Source of the DNA: Tumebacillus flagellatus | Lineage (GTDB): Bacteria; Bacillota; Bacilli; Tumebacillales; Tumebacillaceae | Assembly (NCBI RefSeq): GCF_000714935.1 | Contig: NZ_JMIR01000013.1 | Span: forward strand, 1-64,000 | Length of the DNA stretch: 64,000 nt | Direction: 5' to 3' | Part shown: one piece after another, positions 1 through 7,870 of the stretch | How positions within the stretch are numbered: the first letter of the stretch is position 1 | Layout of the letters: the number at the start of each line of letters is the position of its first letter | The notes under the pieces: generated by a model | Seen by the model: the letters and a program-made list of their open reading frames with translations, nothing else | Database searches by the model: none | What the model was told of the DNA's origin: nothing | Made by a program: the position numbers and the translations under genes

Positions 1-59
1 CTTGAACCTTCGACACCCTGATTAAAAGTCAGGTGCTCTACCAACTGAGCTAATGGCTC
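1..59 (-). tRNA. tRNA-Lys (UUU), 3' part cut by window edge
   Basis: Read on the minus strand, the segment begins GAGCCATTAGCTCAG and continues with D-arm TTGGTAGAGC, an anticodon stem CTGAC/.../GTCAG-type and loop CTTTTAA with anticodon UUU (Lys), then the variable region and the T-arm start GTTCAAG. The acceptor 3' strand and CCA lie beyond position 1. Upstream on the same strand is a good sigma-A promoter (126-154), so this may be the first gene of a tRNA or rRNA cluster that continues outside the window. Confidence 0.93.
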
Positions 60-125
60 ATGTTCACCATCATGCGAAGCGTCTTTCAGTTCGTCGTTCG
101 CGTGTCTCTCGCGGCGACAGGTATT

Positions 126-154
126 AATATATCATGCTCCAGAGACTCTCTCAA
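126..154 (-). promoter_or_regulatory. Sigma-A promoter for tRNA-Lys unit
   Basis: Minus strand TTGAGA (154-149), 17-nt spacer, TATATT (131-126). It faces the tRNA about 65 nt downstream. The -35 lies in one copy of an 11-bp element (CTCTCTCAATC on the plus strand) that recurs exactly 49 bp away. Confidence 0.6.
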
Positions 155-223
155 TCACGAAAACCACCCAAATTAACTCATTCCCCTAAACCAACTCTCT
201 CAATCTACAACTCTCTCTCGATT
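146..223. repeat. Direct repeats CTCTCTCAATC upstream of tRNA promoter
   Basis: An 11-bp unit CTCTCTCAATC occurs at 146-156 and 195-205, with a variant CTCTCTCGATT at 213-223. The first copy contains the -35 box of the tRNA promoter. The other copies have no matching -10 box, so they look like decayed promoter duplications or regulator sites. No gene is seen between 60 and 263. Confidence 0.4.
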
Positions 224-263
224 TCTAGAAATTCCAACTCGCCACTCTCCCGCAAAAACGCAA

Positions 264-291
264 CAAAAAAGGACCCCCGCACGGGGAGTCC
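264..291 (-). terminator. Intrinsic terminator after ftsZ
   Basis: Minus-strand stem GGACTCCCC/GGGGGTCC (271-291) followed by six T residues (270-265), starting 8 nt after the ftsZ stop codon. Confidence 0.85.
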
Positions 292-298
292 TCACAGA

Positions 299-1369
299 TT
301 AGCGGTTGTTACGGCGCAGGAACGCCGGGATATCGAGGTTGTCGGAGGACGCAGAGTTGCCCCCGAACGGCTTGATATCCATCTTATTGAGCGGTTTCTG
401 TTGCGGCGGGCGTTCCTTGTGCTCAAAGCCCGTCGCGATGACAGTTACAATGATCTCGTCCTTGAGATCCGGGTTGATAACCGCACCAAAGATCATGTTC
501 ACTTCCGGATCGGCCGCCGAAGAGACGATATCCGCCGCTTCGTTGACTTCAAACAGCGACAGGTTGTTGCCGCCCGCGATGTGCATCAGCACGCCGCGTG
601 CGCCGTCGATCGAAGTCTCCAGCAACGGCGAGCAGATCGCTTTCTTCGCCGCTTCTGCAGCTCGGTTCTCGCCGGAGTGTACACCGATCCCCATCAAAGC
701 CGAACCGCGTTCGGTCATAATCGTCTTGACGTCTGCAAAGTCGACGTTGATCAGACCCGGTACCGCGATCAGGTCGGAAATGCCTTGGACACCTTGGCGA
801 AGCACGTTGTCCGCTTCACGGAACGCTTCGAGCATCGGGGTGTTTTTATCGACGATTTCCAAGAGTCGGTCATTCGGGATGACGATCAGGGTATCGACTT
901 TCTCCTTGAGGGAAGCGATGCCTTGCTCCGCTTGGTTCATGCGACGGCGTCCTTCGAACGTGAACGGCTTGGTCACAACGCCAACCGTCAGCGCACCGAG
1001 TTCCTTCGCAATTTCCGCAACGACCGGAGCCGCACCGGTGCCGGTGCCGCCTCCCATGCCTGCGGTAACAAATACCATGTCCGCGCCGCGCAGCGCGTTC
1101 ATGATCTGCTCTTTGCTCTCTTCCGCCGCTTTCTTGCCGATTTCCGGGTTTGCACCGGCACCGAGACCGCGGGTCAGCTTCTCCCCGATTTGGAGGCGGT
1201 GTTCCGCCTTGGAGAGGTGAAGCGCTTGTGCGTCGGTGTTGACGGTGATGAATTCTACACCCTTGATGCCCGCTTCAATCATTCGGTTTACCGCGTTGCA
1301 ACCGCCGCCGCCGCATCCGATGACCTTAATCTGAGCAAAGGCCTCTATATCAAAATCAAACTCCAACAT
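299..1369 (-). CDS. ftsZ: Cell division GTPase FtsZ
   Basis: Tubulin homologue that polymerises into the cytoplasmic Z ring and recruits the divisome. 356 aa. The N-terminal Rossmann GTPase domain holds the GxGGGGxN loop (about residues 18-25) and the tubulin signature GGGTGTG at 106-112; the T7 loop and C-terminal domain follow. A short linker leads to the conserved tail [12 protein letters not shown], the docking peptide for FtsA/SepF-type partners. The start ATG has SD AAGGAGGATC. It is last in the dcw cluster, 33 nt behind ftsA and directly before a strong terminator. The linker is shorter than in Bacillus subtilis FtsZ (382 aa). Confidence 0.98.
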   Translation of the reverse strand: MLEFDFDIEAFAQIKVIGCGGGGCNAVNRMIEAGIKGVEFITVNTDAQALHLSKAEHRLQIGEKLTRGLGAGANPEIGKKAAEESKEQIMNALRGADMVFVTAGMGGGTGTGAAPVVAEIAKELGALTVGVVTKPFTFEGRRRMNQAEQGIASLKEKVDTLIVIPNDRLLEIVDKNTPMLEAFREADNVLRQGVQGISDLIAVPGLINVDFADVKTIMTERGSALMGIGVHSGENRAAEAAKKAICSPLLETSIDGARGVLMHIAGGNNLSLFEVNEAADIVSSAADPEVNMIFGAVINPDLKDEIIVTVIATGFEHKERPPQQKPLNKMDIKPFGGNSASSDNLDIPAFLRRNNR

Positions 1370-1402
1370 AAACCTTGATCCTCCTTAAACATACCCTGTC
1401 TC

Positions 1403-2647
1403 TTAGACGAATTCGCTGAACCAGCTCTTGATGCGGTCGACGAGGCCACCGCCGCCCGAATTGTTGCTGCTCCCGCTGGATTGCTTGCGCCGCGGTGCAG
1501 ATTGGGCGTCCGGCTTCCGGGTGAAGTTGCGGCCTACGTATTTGATAATGCCCACCCCGTTGACGAAGGACGTGTCCTTCACGCCGAGGTAGTCGGGAAT
1601 GGCAACTCGAACATTTGCATCCAACTCGAATTCAGCCAACTTGTCCACACTGGGCATCGAGGCGACACCGCCGGTCAGGACATAGCCGCCCGGCATGTCT
1701 TTAAAGCCCATGCGCTCCACTTCTTGACGCACCATCTGGAAAATTTCCTGCATGCGCGGCTCGACAATGTTCGAAAGGTCAACTTGATTGAATTCTTTGT
1801 CGACATTGCTGCCAACGCGGGAGACTTTGAACGTATCGTCTTGCTGAGCCGCCGCAACCAACGCGCAACCGTGACGCACTTTCACGCGCTCCGCCACGTC
1901 CGTCTGCGTGCGCAAACCGATGGCGATGTCGTTGGTGACATGGTCGCCGCCGACAGGAAGCACGCCGGTCGCTTCCATGATTCCGTTCTTGAAGACCGAC
2001 ACGGTCGTCTGACCGGCGCCGATGTCGACGAGTCCGACGCCGAGCTTGCGCTCGTCGCTGGTAAGGGCGATGGTGCTGGCCGCCAGCGGCGACAACACGA
2101 GCCCCGCAATCTGCACACCCGCTCGCTCCACACAGCGCATCAGATTGTGAATCACTGTGCGGGAACCGGTGATGATGTATGTTTCCACTTCCAAACGAAC
2201 CCCGATCATGCCGCGCGGGTCCGCGATCTCATCCAAACCGTCAACGATGTACATCTTCGGCACAACGTCGATAATCTCACGCTCCGGCGGCAATGCGATC
2301 ACGCGCGAAGCTTGCAGAACGCGATCTATATCCTCCTCGCCGATCTCTCGATTCGGCGAATTGACAGCTACGACGCCTCGGCTGGACTGAAGCGTGATAT
2401 GGTTGCCAGAGATGCCAACGTACGCAGACCCGATCTCGATGCCGACCATGCGCTCCGCATGGTCGATCGCAGAGCGAATCGATTGCACAGTCTTATCAAT
2501 GTCAACGATAGCACCTTTGCGGATTCCATCGCCTTCAGCAGAACCGACGCCTATAATTTGGATGCCCGTGCCACTCATTTCACCAATGATGGCTCGCACT
2601 TTGGATGTTCCTATGTCTAAGCTGACGATGATGTCGCCGTTTGTCAA
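1403..2647 (-). CDS. ftsA: Cell division protein FtsA
   Basis: Actin/Hsp70-fold ATPase that tethers FtsZ filaments to the membrane. 414 aa. The phosphate-1 motif DIGTSKVRA is near the N terminus and GLVDIGAGQTTV in the middle. The C terminus has a Ser/Asn/Gly-rich linker and ends in an amphipathic segment LVDRIKSWFSEFV, the membrane targeting sequence. The start is TTG at 2647 (MTNGDIIVSLDIG) with SD GGGAGG nine nt upstream; no closer ATG fits. The 97-bp gap to sbp carries a sigma-H-like promoter, which would give ftsA-ftsZ their own entry-into-sporulation expression. Confidence 0.97.
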   Translation of the reverse strand: MTNGDIIVSLDIGTSKVRAIIGEMSGTGIQIIGVGSAEGDGIRKGAIVDIDKTVQSIRSAIDHAERMVGIEIGSAYVGISGNHITLQSSRGVVAVNSPNREIGEEDIDRVLQASRVIALPPEREIIDVVPKMYIVDGLDEIADPRGMIGVRLEVETYIITGSRTVIHNLMRCVERAGVQIAGLVLSPLAASTIALTSDERKLGVGLVDIGAGQTTVSVFKNGIMEATGVLPVGGDHVTNDIAIGLRTQTDVAERVKVRHGCALVAAAQQDDTFKVSRVGSNVDKEFNQVDLSNIVEPRMQEIFQMVRQEVERMGFKDMPGGYVLTGGVASMPSVDKLAEFELDANVRVAIPDYLGVKDTSFVNGVGIIKYVGRNFTRKPDAQSAPRRKQSSGSSNNSGGGGLVDRIKSWFSEFV

Positions 2648-2700
2648 GCCGTGGCACCTCCCTGTTTCATTGCAAAAGCCAGATGTTGATCAGTTCTTAA

Positions 2701-2727
2701 ATTCAACATGGTGCGCGAATTCCCTCT
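2701..2727 (-). promoter_or_regulatory. Candidate sigma-H promoter for ftsAZ
   Basis: Minus strand AGAGGGAAT (2727-2719) matches the sigma-H -35 consensus RnAGGAWWW at all but one position. An 11-nt spacer is followed by GTTGAAT (2707-2701), a full match to RnnGAAT. It sits 54 nt upstream of the ftsA TTG. In B. subtilis ftsAZ is known to have a sigma-H promoter at this place, which supports the call. Confidence 0.6.
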
Positions 2728-2744
2728 TTTTCAAGACAAGTTTT

Positions 2745-3101
2745 TCAACTATTTTTCTCATGAGGGCGGGATCGGTTGACAATCAGACGGCGGATCGATG
2801 CGAGGTTGTTGAAGAGGCGCACGCCAAACGCAAACACTGCCGCCAAGTACAGATCCACCCCGAGCTGCACCCCGATAAACGCCAGCAACGCCGCCAACAG
2901 CGTGTTAAAGAAGAAACCGCTGATAAAAACCGACGAGTCAAAATGTTTCTCCAAGCTCGCCCGAATCCCGCCAAACACGGTATCCAGCGCGGCCAAGATC
3001 GCGATCGAGAGGTAGCTTGAGTATTGAAGCGGAATGTAGAGATTGAACGAGAACCCGAGCAACACGCCGAGCACAAGTCCGATAACCGGAATCCAGATCA
3101 T
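2745..3101 (-). CDS. sbp: Small basic protein Sbp (DUF1290)
   Basis: 118-aa membrane protein with four hydrophobic stretches (about residues 2-22, 30-45, 60-80, 86-98) and a basic C terminus (RRLIVNRSRPHEKNS). Sequence and position, between the two DUF881 genes and ftsA, match B. subtilis sbp, a division-cluster gene of unknown biochemical role. SD AAGGAG precedes the ATG. Its start overlaps the stop of the preceding DUF881 gene by four bases (ATGA), so translation is probably coupled. Confidence 0.92.
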   Translation of the reverse strand: MIWIPVIGLVLGVLLGFSFNLYIPLQYSSYLSIAILAALDTVFGGIRASLEKHFDSSVFISGFFFNTLLAALLAFIGVQLGVDLYLAAVFAFGVRLFNNLASIRRLIVNRSRPHEKNS

Positions 3102-3823
3102 AGTTTATTATCTCCTTCAGGTTGGGCATACTTGAATTCGACGGGTGTATCGTACGCCGGGATGGTCAGGTTGCCGTTGGTGACATCGGTGATTTTGAAG
3201 TCCTTGCCCATCTCGCGGAAGAACTGTGGAAACAAGTTCATCCCGATCTTCATCTGCTCAATGTTCCCGACCGCTTTGATCGTGATCGATTTCGGATCGA
3301 TCATCACCGCATTGACCTGCAAGTTGTTCTGCGAAATCATGCGAATCGACGACAGCGAGACGATTCGGTGGTTGTCCACCGCCACGGCCTGTGCTTCGTT
3401 GCCGTTGAGGTAGTTGATCAGTTGATACAGGTAGTAATCCAGAGAAGCCGCTTTGCTCGGGTCGCCCCCGGCGGCAATCGCGTCAAACGAATCCTCGATC
3501 GTGATGACGATCCCGTTGCCCTTGACCGGTTTGACGCCGGCGAGGGTTTTGACTTTGTCGAGGTCGTCGGCCATCGCTTTGACCAGTTCATCGCGGTTGC
3601 CTTGCTTGTTCTCATACGACTTCACTTGATCTTCCAAGCGGTTGATCTCGCTGTAGTAAAACTTCTGACGGTCCTTCTCCGTCGCCAGTTCGGCGTTGAG
3701 CTGCACGTTGTCCACGACATTGGTGTCCGTGCGCGGACGATGCACGGTGGAAAACTGGACGGTCAGCATGCTGCCAAGCAGTAAACTGACCATGAACAAA
3801 CTGACCTTGTGCTTGGTTTCCAT
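3098..3823 (-). CDS. ylxX: DUF881 protein, YlxX-like
   Basis: 241 aa. An N-terminal membrane anchor (residues 8-25, SLFMVSLLLGSMLTVQF) is followed by a coiled-coil segment (about 50-85) and the extracellular DUF881 domain with the signature GNGIVITIEDS and the later DPKSITIKAVGN. DUF881 proteins are division-cluster membrane proteins of unknown function, predicted to act outside the membrane. SD AGGAGG is 7 nt from the ATG. It is one of two adjacent paralogues, as in B. subtilis ylxW-ylxX; which of the two is YlxX is assigned by order only. Confidence 0.88.
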   Translation of the reverse strand: METKHKVSLFMVSLLLGSMLTVQFSTVHRPRTDTNVVDNVQLNAELATEKDRQKFYYSEINRLEDQVKSYENKQGNRDELVKAMADDLDKVKTLAGVKPVKGNGIVITIEDSFDAIAAGGDPSKAASLDYYLYQLINYLNGNEAQAVAVDNHRIVSLSSIRMISQNNLQVNAVMIDPKSITIKAVGNIEQMKIGMNLFPQFFREMGKDFKITDVTNGNLTIPAYDTPVEFKYAQPEGDNKL

Positions 3824-3833
3824 GTGTCCCCTC

Positions 3834-4583
3834 CTATTTCTTCAGACCGTTGAAGTCGCCCGCGTAGCCCGGAATCGTGATCGAAGGACTTTGCTTGGGC
3901 GGCGTGATCGTCAAGTAGCGGCCGTTCTCCGGACGGGTCAGCACTTCAATGACGCCGCCGCGGGTTTCCAGCGCGTTGATCATGTTCTTCGGATCGCCGA
4001 TGGCGTTGAACACAAACGGTGTGGTGATGCGTTGGTTGTTGACTTTGACCATCGTCCCGATGCAGACGATGCCGGTCGTCGTCGTGATCCGTTGTCCGTT
4101 GATCGAGACCGCCTCCGCTCCGGCGATGAGCAGTTCGTTGACGATCATGCGCAGGTCGGAGTCGTGCGTGATGTAGAGCAAGACGTCCTTGTCAGCGGGG
4201 ATGTCTTTTTTGTTGTCATCGACGGTGAACGTGATCCCCGGCCCCTTGACGGCGAGCAGACCCGCCATGATCTTGTACTTGGTCAGATCGTCGCGAATCT
4301 CCGGCGCGAGGTTTTTGTCGACGTCGCCCGCCTGCTTCTCCAAACCGTGGAGCTGCTTGTTCAGCTTCTCGATGTCCTCTTCCAAACCTTTGTTCTCGTC
4401 CTTGATCCGGTCAAGTTGTTCGGCTGTGTACTGTGCCTTGGGGTCGGTTTGCGGCAATTTGGCTTGGGCGTCGGCGGTGACGCGCATGTTTTTGTACTGC
4501 ATGGAAAGCATCAGCCCGAGAATGACGGAGATCATCGTCAGAGACACGGTCAAGCGCATCCGTTTGTCGGTTTTGAACGGCAT
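3834..4583 (-). CDS. ylxW: DUF881 protein, YlxW-like
   Basis: 249 aa, paralogue of the next gene. It has a cytoplasmic KTDKRMR start, a single membrane span (about 10-28), and a strong heptad coiled coil (about 50-85, ending in LEKQAGDVDKNL). The DUF881 domain contains VKGPGITFTVDD and GQRITTTTGIVCIG. It lies between divIB (2-nt gap) and the second DUF881 gene (10-nt gap) in the division operon. SD GGGGAG. A role in the divisome is inferred from synteny only. Confidence 0.88.
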   Translation of the reverse strand: MPFKTDKRMRLTVSLTMISVILGLMLSMQYKNMRVTADAQAKLPQTDPKAQYTAEQLDRIKDENKGLEEDIEKLNKQLHGLEKQAGDVDKNLAPEIRDDLTKYKIMAGLLAVKGPGITFTVDDNKKDIPADKDVLLYITHDSDLRMIVNELLIAGAEAVSINGQRITTTTGIVCIGTMVKVNNQRITTPFVFNAIGDPKNMINALETRGGVIEVLTRPENGRYLTITPPKQSPSITIPGYAGDFNGLKK

Positions 4584-4585
4584 CT

Positions 4586-5377
4586 CTACTCCCCTTCCTT
4601 CTTCGCGGTGTTTTTGTACTCTTGCATATAGTTCGATTCCAGCAGGTTGAGTATGCCCGGCGGCGTGTCGGCCGGGAGCGAGTTGCGGAACTTCTGGTAT
4701 TCGTTCATCTTATCGGCGAACACCTTCTCCGGCACCCGCACTTCGAACTTGTCCCTCATGAAGACTTGCCACGGCCCCTTCGCGGGAATCCGCACTTCGG
4801 AGATCTGATCGAGCGTGCTCCGCTCCACCTCCGGAATCTGCTTGGCCAGCGCTTGCAAGTTGGCGTCCTGCACCACAACGCCCGGCTTGAGAGCCGGCAG
4901 GGTCTCCATGGTGATCAGCGGCATCGAGTCGTCCGGCTTGGCAGCCTTCTCCAAAACGGTGCCGTCCTGCAAGATGCTGTAAAACCCGTCCTTGGCAACC
5001 AGCGTGCCGGAAACGGCCTTCTCTGCAACCGCGATCACGACGTTGCCCGTCCACGACACCTGGATATCGGCGGTCTTGATCACCGGGTAGGCTTTGAGGA
5101 TCGCGTCGGCCGACTTCTTGGAAGAAATCCGCCAGAAGCTCATGCCCTTTGTGATGCCGGACGCACGGACGATCTCGTCATAGCGGATCTCATGGTTGCC
5201 CTTGACGTCAATCGTATTGACGGCGGACAACGGAGATTGCAGGAATCCCGCCACTACTATCAGCAGGAAAAAAACGACAATAAAAAGCAACGCCTTCCAA
5301 TTCGGGCGGCGCTTCTGGGTCGGCTTTGGGGTCTTGGACGTGTAGGTCTCTGCGATGGTGGAGGGCGTTTCGTGCAT
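4586..5377 (-). CDS. divIB: Cell division protein DivIB/FtsQ
   Basis: Bitopic divisome protein of the DivIB-DivIC-FtsL complex. It has a short basic cytoplasmic N terminus (TQKRRPNWK), one membrane helix (LLFIVVFFLLIVVAGFL), a POTRA domain starting INTIDVKGN, and the extracytoplasmic beta domain. ATG at 5377 (MHETPS) is chosen because SD AAAGGAG lies 12 nt upstream. An ATG 14 codons earlier lacks an SD and would start only about 45 nt after the promoter. That gives 263 aa. It is first gene of the sub-operon driven by the promoter at 5466-5493. Confidence 0.93.
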   Translation of the reverse strand: MHETPSTIAETYTSKTPKPTQKRRPNWKALLFIVVFFLLIVVAGFLQSPLSAVNTIDVKGNHEIRYDEIVRASGITKGMSFWRISSKKSADAILKAYPVIKTADIQVSWTGNVVIAVAEKAVSGTLVAKDGFYSILQDGTVLEKAAKPDDSMPLITMETLPALKPGVVVQDANLQALAKQIPEVERSTLDQISEVRIPAKGPWQVFMRDKFEVRVPEKVFADKMNEYQKFRNSLPADTPPGILNLLESNYMQEYKNTAKKEGE

Positions 5378-5465
5378 GAGTAAGACCTGCTCCTTTGCGT
5401 AAAAAAAATCGAACGGCATATACTTGTCATATATGCCGCCGTTGTAAGTCTAGGGGTTTGCCCCC

Positions 5466-5493
5466 ATTATAACATGTTCAAATGTCTTTTCAA
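5466..5493 (-). promoter_or_regulatory. Sigma-A promoter for divIB-ftsZ sub-operon
   Basis: Minus strand TTGAAA (5493-5488), 16-nt spacer, consensus TATAAT (5471-5466). The -35 box overlaps the murA stop codon (5490-5492), so this internal promoter uncouples the division genes from the mur genes upstream. Confidence 0.75.
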
Positions 5494-6758
5494 GAGATGC
5501 CGCCCGGCCTTTCGCGCCAGATTTTGGCACCTAAACTTCCAAATACTTCCTCTACCTTCTCATACCCCCGGTCGATGTGGTGCACGTTGCCAATCGACGT
5601 TCGACCGTTCGCGGCCAGTCCCGCCAATATCAACGCGGCTCCCGCACGCAAATCGGTCGCCTCCACGTGCGCTCCCGTCAATTCCGGCACCCCTTCAATA
5701 AAAGCGGTCCTCATATCGACTTTGATCTTCGCCCCCATGCGCGCCAATTCACTCACATGTTGGAATCGTCCTTCAAAAATCGATTCGGTGACCACCGAAG
5801 TGCCGTTTGCCAAACTCAAGTACGCCATAAACGGCGACTGCAAGTCGGTCGGGAATCCCGGATAGTACGCCGTGTTGATGCGCTCGATGCGCTGCGGCCG
5901 GCCGTCCGCACGAAGATAGATCGTGTTTTGTCCTGCCCGCACATCGACGCCGCTCTCTTGCAATTTCGAAATCACGGCACCCAAGTGATCCGGTTGCACG
6001 TTGGTCAACTCCACTTCGCCGCGCGTCGCCGCCGCGGCCAACAACAGCGTCCCGGTCACGATGCGGTCGGGAATGACGGTGTAGTTCGTGCCGCGCAACC
6101 GGTGCACGCCTTCGATGACGACTTTCGCTTCTCCCGCTCCGTGGACTTTCGCCCCCATCGCGTTCAAGTAGTTCGCCAAATCGACAATCTCCGGTTCGCG
6201 CGCCGCGTTGTGCAGCGTCGTCACGCCGTCGGCAAACACCGCCGCCATGATTAAGTTCTCCGTCGCGCCGACACTCGGCAAGTCGAGATAGATGTTGGTG
6301 CCTCGCAAACGGTTGGCGGTGCAGAGAATGTAGCCGTGCTTCTCCTCGATGCGGGCGCCGAGCGCCTGCAAGCCTCTTAAGTGCAGGTCGATCGGACGCG
6401 AGCCGATCGTGCAGCCGCCCGGAAGCGAGATGCGCACTTGGCCGCTGCGCGCCAGAATCGGCCCCATCAAAAAAATCGAAGAACGCATCTGGCGCATCAA
6501 GTATTCCGGCACTTCGGTGCCGCTCAAGCCGGACGCATCCACGCGAAGCCGGGAGCCGTCGTGGTGCACGTTGCAACCCAAGTGGCGAAGAATCGCCACC
6601 ATCACGCGAATGTCTTGCAAATCCGGCACGTCTTCGATGATGCTTTCTCCATGCGCCATGACGCTGGCCGCCAAGATCGGCAGGGCGGCATTCTTCGCCC
6701 CGTGCACGCGCACGGAACCTTGAAGTCTGTGCCCACCTTCAATGGCTATGCGTTCCAC
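5490..6758 (-). CDS. murA: UDP-GlcNAc 1-carboxyvinyltransferase MurA
   Basis: Transfers enolpyruvate from PEP to UDP-N-acetylglucosamine, the first committed step of peptidoglycan synthesis (cytoplasm). The EPSP-synthase fold is complete: KNAALPILAA near the N terminus and the catalytic loop PGGCTIGSRP with the fosfomycin-target Cys. Start GTG at 6758 (MERIAIEGG) is preferred: GGGGGG lies 8 nt upstream and it places Lys22 and Cys116 almost exactly where E. coli MurA has Lys22 and Cys115. 422 aa. It follows murB by 5 nt. Its position inside the dcw cluster differs from B. subtilis, where murAA is elsewhere. Confidence 0.97.
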   Translation of the reverse strand: MERIAIEGGHRLQGSVRVHGAKNAALPILAASVMAHGESIIEDVPDLQDIRVMVAILRHLGCNVHHDGSRLRVDASGLSGTEVPEYLMRQMRSSIFLMGPILARSGQVRISLPGGCTIGSRPIDLHLRGLQALGARIEEKHGYILCTANRLRGTNIYLDLPSVGATENLIMAAVFADGVTTLHNAAREPEIVDLANYLNAMGAKVHGAGEAKVVIEGVHRLRGTNYTVIPDRIVTGTLLLAAAATRGEVELTNVQPDHLGAVISKLQESGVDVRAGQNTIYLRADGRPQRIERINTAYYPGFPTDLQSPFMAYLSLANGTSVVTESIFEGRFQHVSELARMGAKIKVDMRTAFIEGVPELTGAHVEATDLRAGAALILAGLAANGRTSIGNVHHIDRGYEKVEEVFGSLGAKIWRERPGGIS

Positions 6759-6763
6759 GCATG

Positions 6764-7687
6764 TCACCCCCCGATAGAATCGTCTCCTACGATCCGAACT
6801 TCCGGGTGGAGTTCATGTCCGGTTCTCTCAAAAATAGTCCGTTGCACGAGGTCGATCAATGCCAGTACATCTGCTGCGGTTGCTCCCCCGATGTTCACGA
6901 TAAAGTTGCCGTGGAGTTCCGAGATCTGCGCCCCGCCAATCCGCGTGCCCTTGAGCCCCGCTTCTTGGATCAAAAATCCCGCATGCGTGCCTTCCGGGTT
7001 GCGAAACACACTGCCGCAGCTCGGAAGGGACAGCGGCTGCGTGCTCTGACGGCGCTTCGCCCAGTTGCGAACTTTCTCGCTCATCTCTTCGGCGTCGCCC
7101 GTACCTAATTGAAAGGAAGCGTCCAACACGATCATCGGACGGTCCTTGAGCACACTGTAGCGGTAGTCGAATTTCAGGTCGGCATGCGTCAGGCGGAGGA
7201 CGTCGCCCTCAGGGCTTAGCACGTGACACTCGATCAACACGTCTTTCACCTCACCGCCGTGCGCCCCGGCGTTCATCATCACCGCGCCGCCGACAGTTCC
7301 CGGAATTCCCGTGGCAAACTCCAATCCGCTGTATCCTTGTCGAATCGCATGGTGGGCGGCAGAAACAAAAGAGCGACCTCCCTGTGCAGTCAGCGTGTTG
7401 CCTTGAATGCTCAGATCAGAGAAATTGTCAGCCAGTTTGATGACGACCCCCCGCCATCCGCCGTCGCGCACCAGCAAGTTCGAGCCTTTGCCGATCACGT
7501 ACCAGGGAATGTCGTGCTGATGCGTCAGCTGCATGATTCGCACGAGGTGCTCCTGTTCTGTAGGGAGGAGGAACACGTCGGCCGGGCCGCCGATGCGCCA
7601 CGATGTATGTTTAGACATCGGTTCGTCAAACAGCACCTCGCCGACTGCTTCGCCTGTGAACAGTTTCTGAATCTCTTCTCGTTTCAT
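6764..7687 (-). CDS. murB: UDP-N-acetylenolpyruvoylglucosamine reductase MurB
   Basis: FAD-dependent reductase that turns the MurA product into UDP-MurNAc using NADPH. 307 aa. It has the FAD-binding segment VIGKGSNLLVRDGGWRG, the glycine-rich GIPGTVGGAVMMNAGAHGGE, and the catalytic Ser in SCGSVFRNP; HPEVRIVG is near the end. The form matches the shorter Gram-positive type IIb MurB. SD TTGGAGG is 8 nt from the ATG. It starts a new transcription unit after the spoVE terminator; no convincing promoter was found in the 183-bp gap. Confidence 0.97.
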   Translation of the reverse strand: MKREEIQKLFTGEAVGEVLFDEPMSKHTSWRIGGPADVFLLPTEQEHLVRIMQLTHQHDIPWYVIGKGSNLLVRDGGWRGVVIKLADNFSDLSIQGNTLTAQGGRSFVSAAHHAIRQGYSGLEFATGIPGTVGGAVMMNAGAHGGEVKDVLIECHVLSPEGDVLRLTHADLKFDYRYSVLKDRPMIVLDASFQLGTGDAEEMSEKVRNWAKRRQSTQPLSLPSCGSVFRNPEGTHAGFLIQEAGLKGTRIGGAQISELHGNFIVNIGGATAADVLALIDLVQRTIFERTGHELHPEVRIVGDDSIGG

Positions 7688-7798
7688 CGTCGTACCTCCA
7701 ACTTCACTGACAATTTGATATCGCTCCTCGATGTTCCGCGCCTCGTACCCCCATGATATGGAGGAGGGGAGAAAGTGGTGACACCAGCCCAGAGAAGC
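7688..7798. other. Gap where murG would be expected
   Basis: B. subtilis has murG between spoVE and murB. Here the space holds only the spoVE terminator and about 110 bp with no ORF of note. A weak TATCAT lies at 7752-7757 on the minus strand without a -35 partner. Confidence 0.7.
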
Positions 7799-7843
7799 GA
7801 AAAAATCCGAGCGATTCCGCGTTTTTTCGCGGCGTCGCTCGGT
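7799..7843 (-). terminator. Intrinsic terminator after spoVE
   Basis: Minus strand: two 15-nt arms CCGAGCGACGCCGCG and CGCGGAATCGCTCGG (7843-7808, two mismatches) around an AAAAAA loop, followed by ATTTTTT. It separates the mraZ-spoVE block from murB. Confidence 0.85.
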
Positions 7844-7870
7844 ATTTTCCCTCCAGACAGACGTTGGGCG

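Noticed and set aside
1481-2620. Long open frame (379 codons) on the plus strand opposite ftsA
   Set aside because: Antisense shadow of a clear ftsA; Arg/His/Asp-rich product typical of high-G+C antisense frames, no SD.
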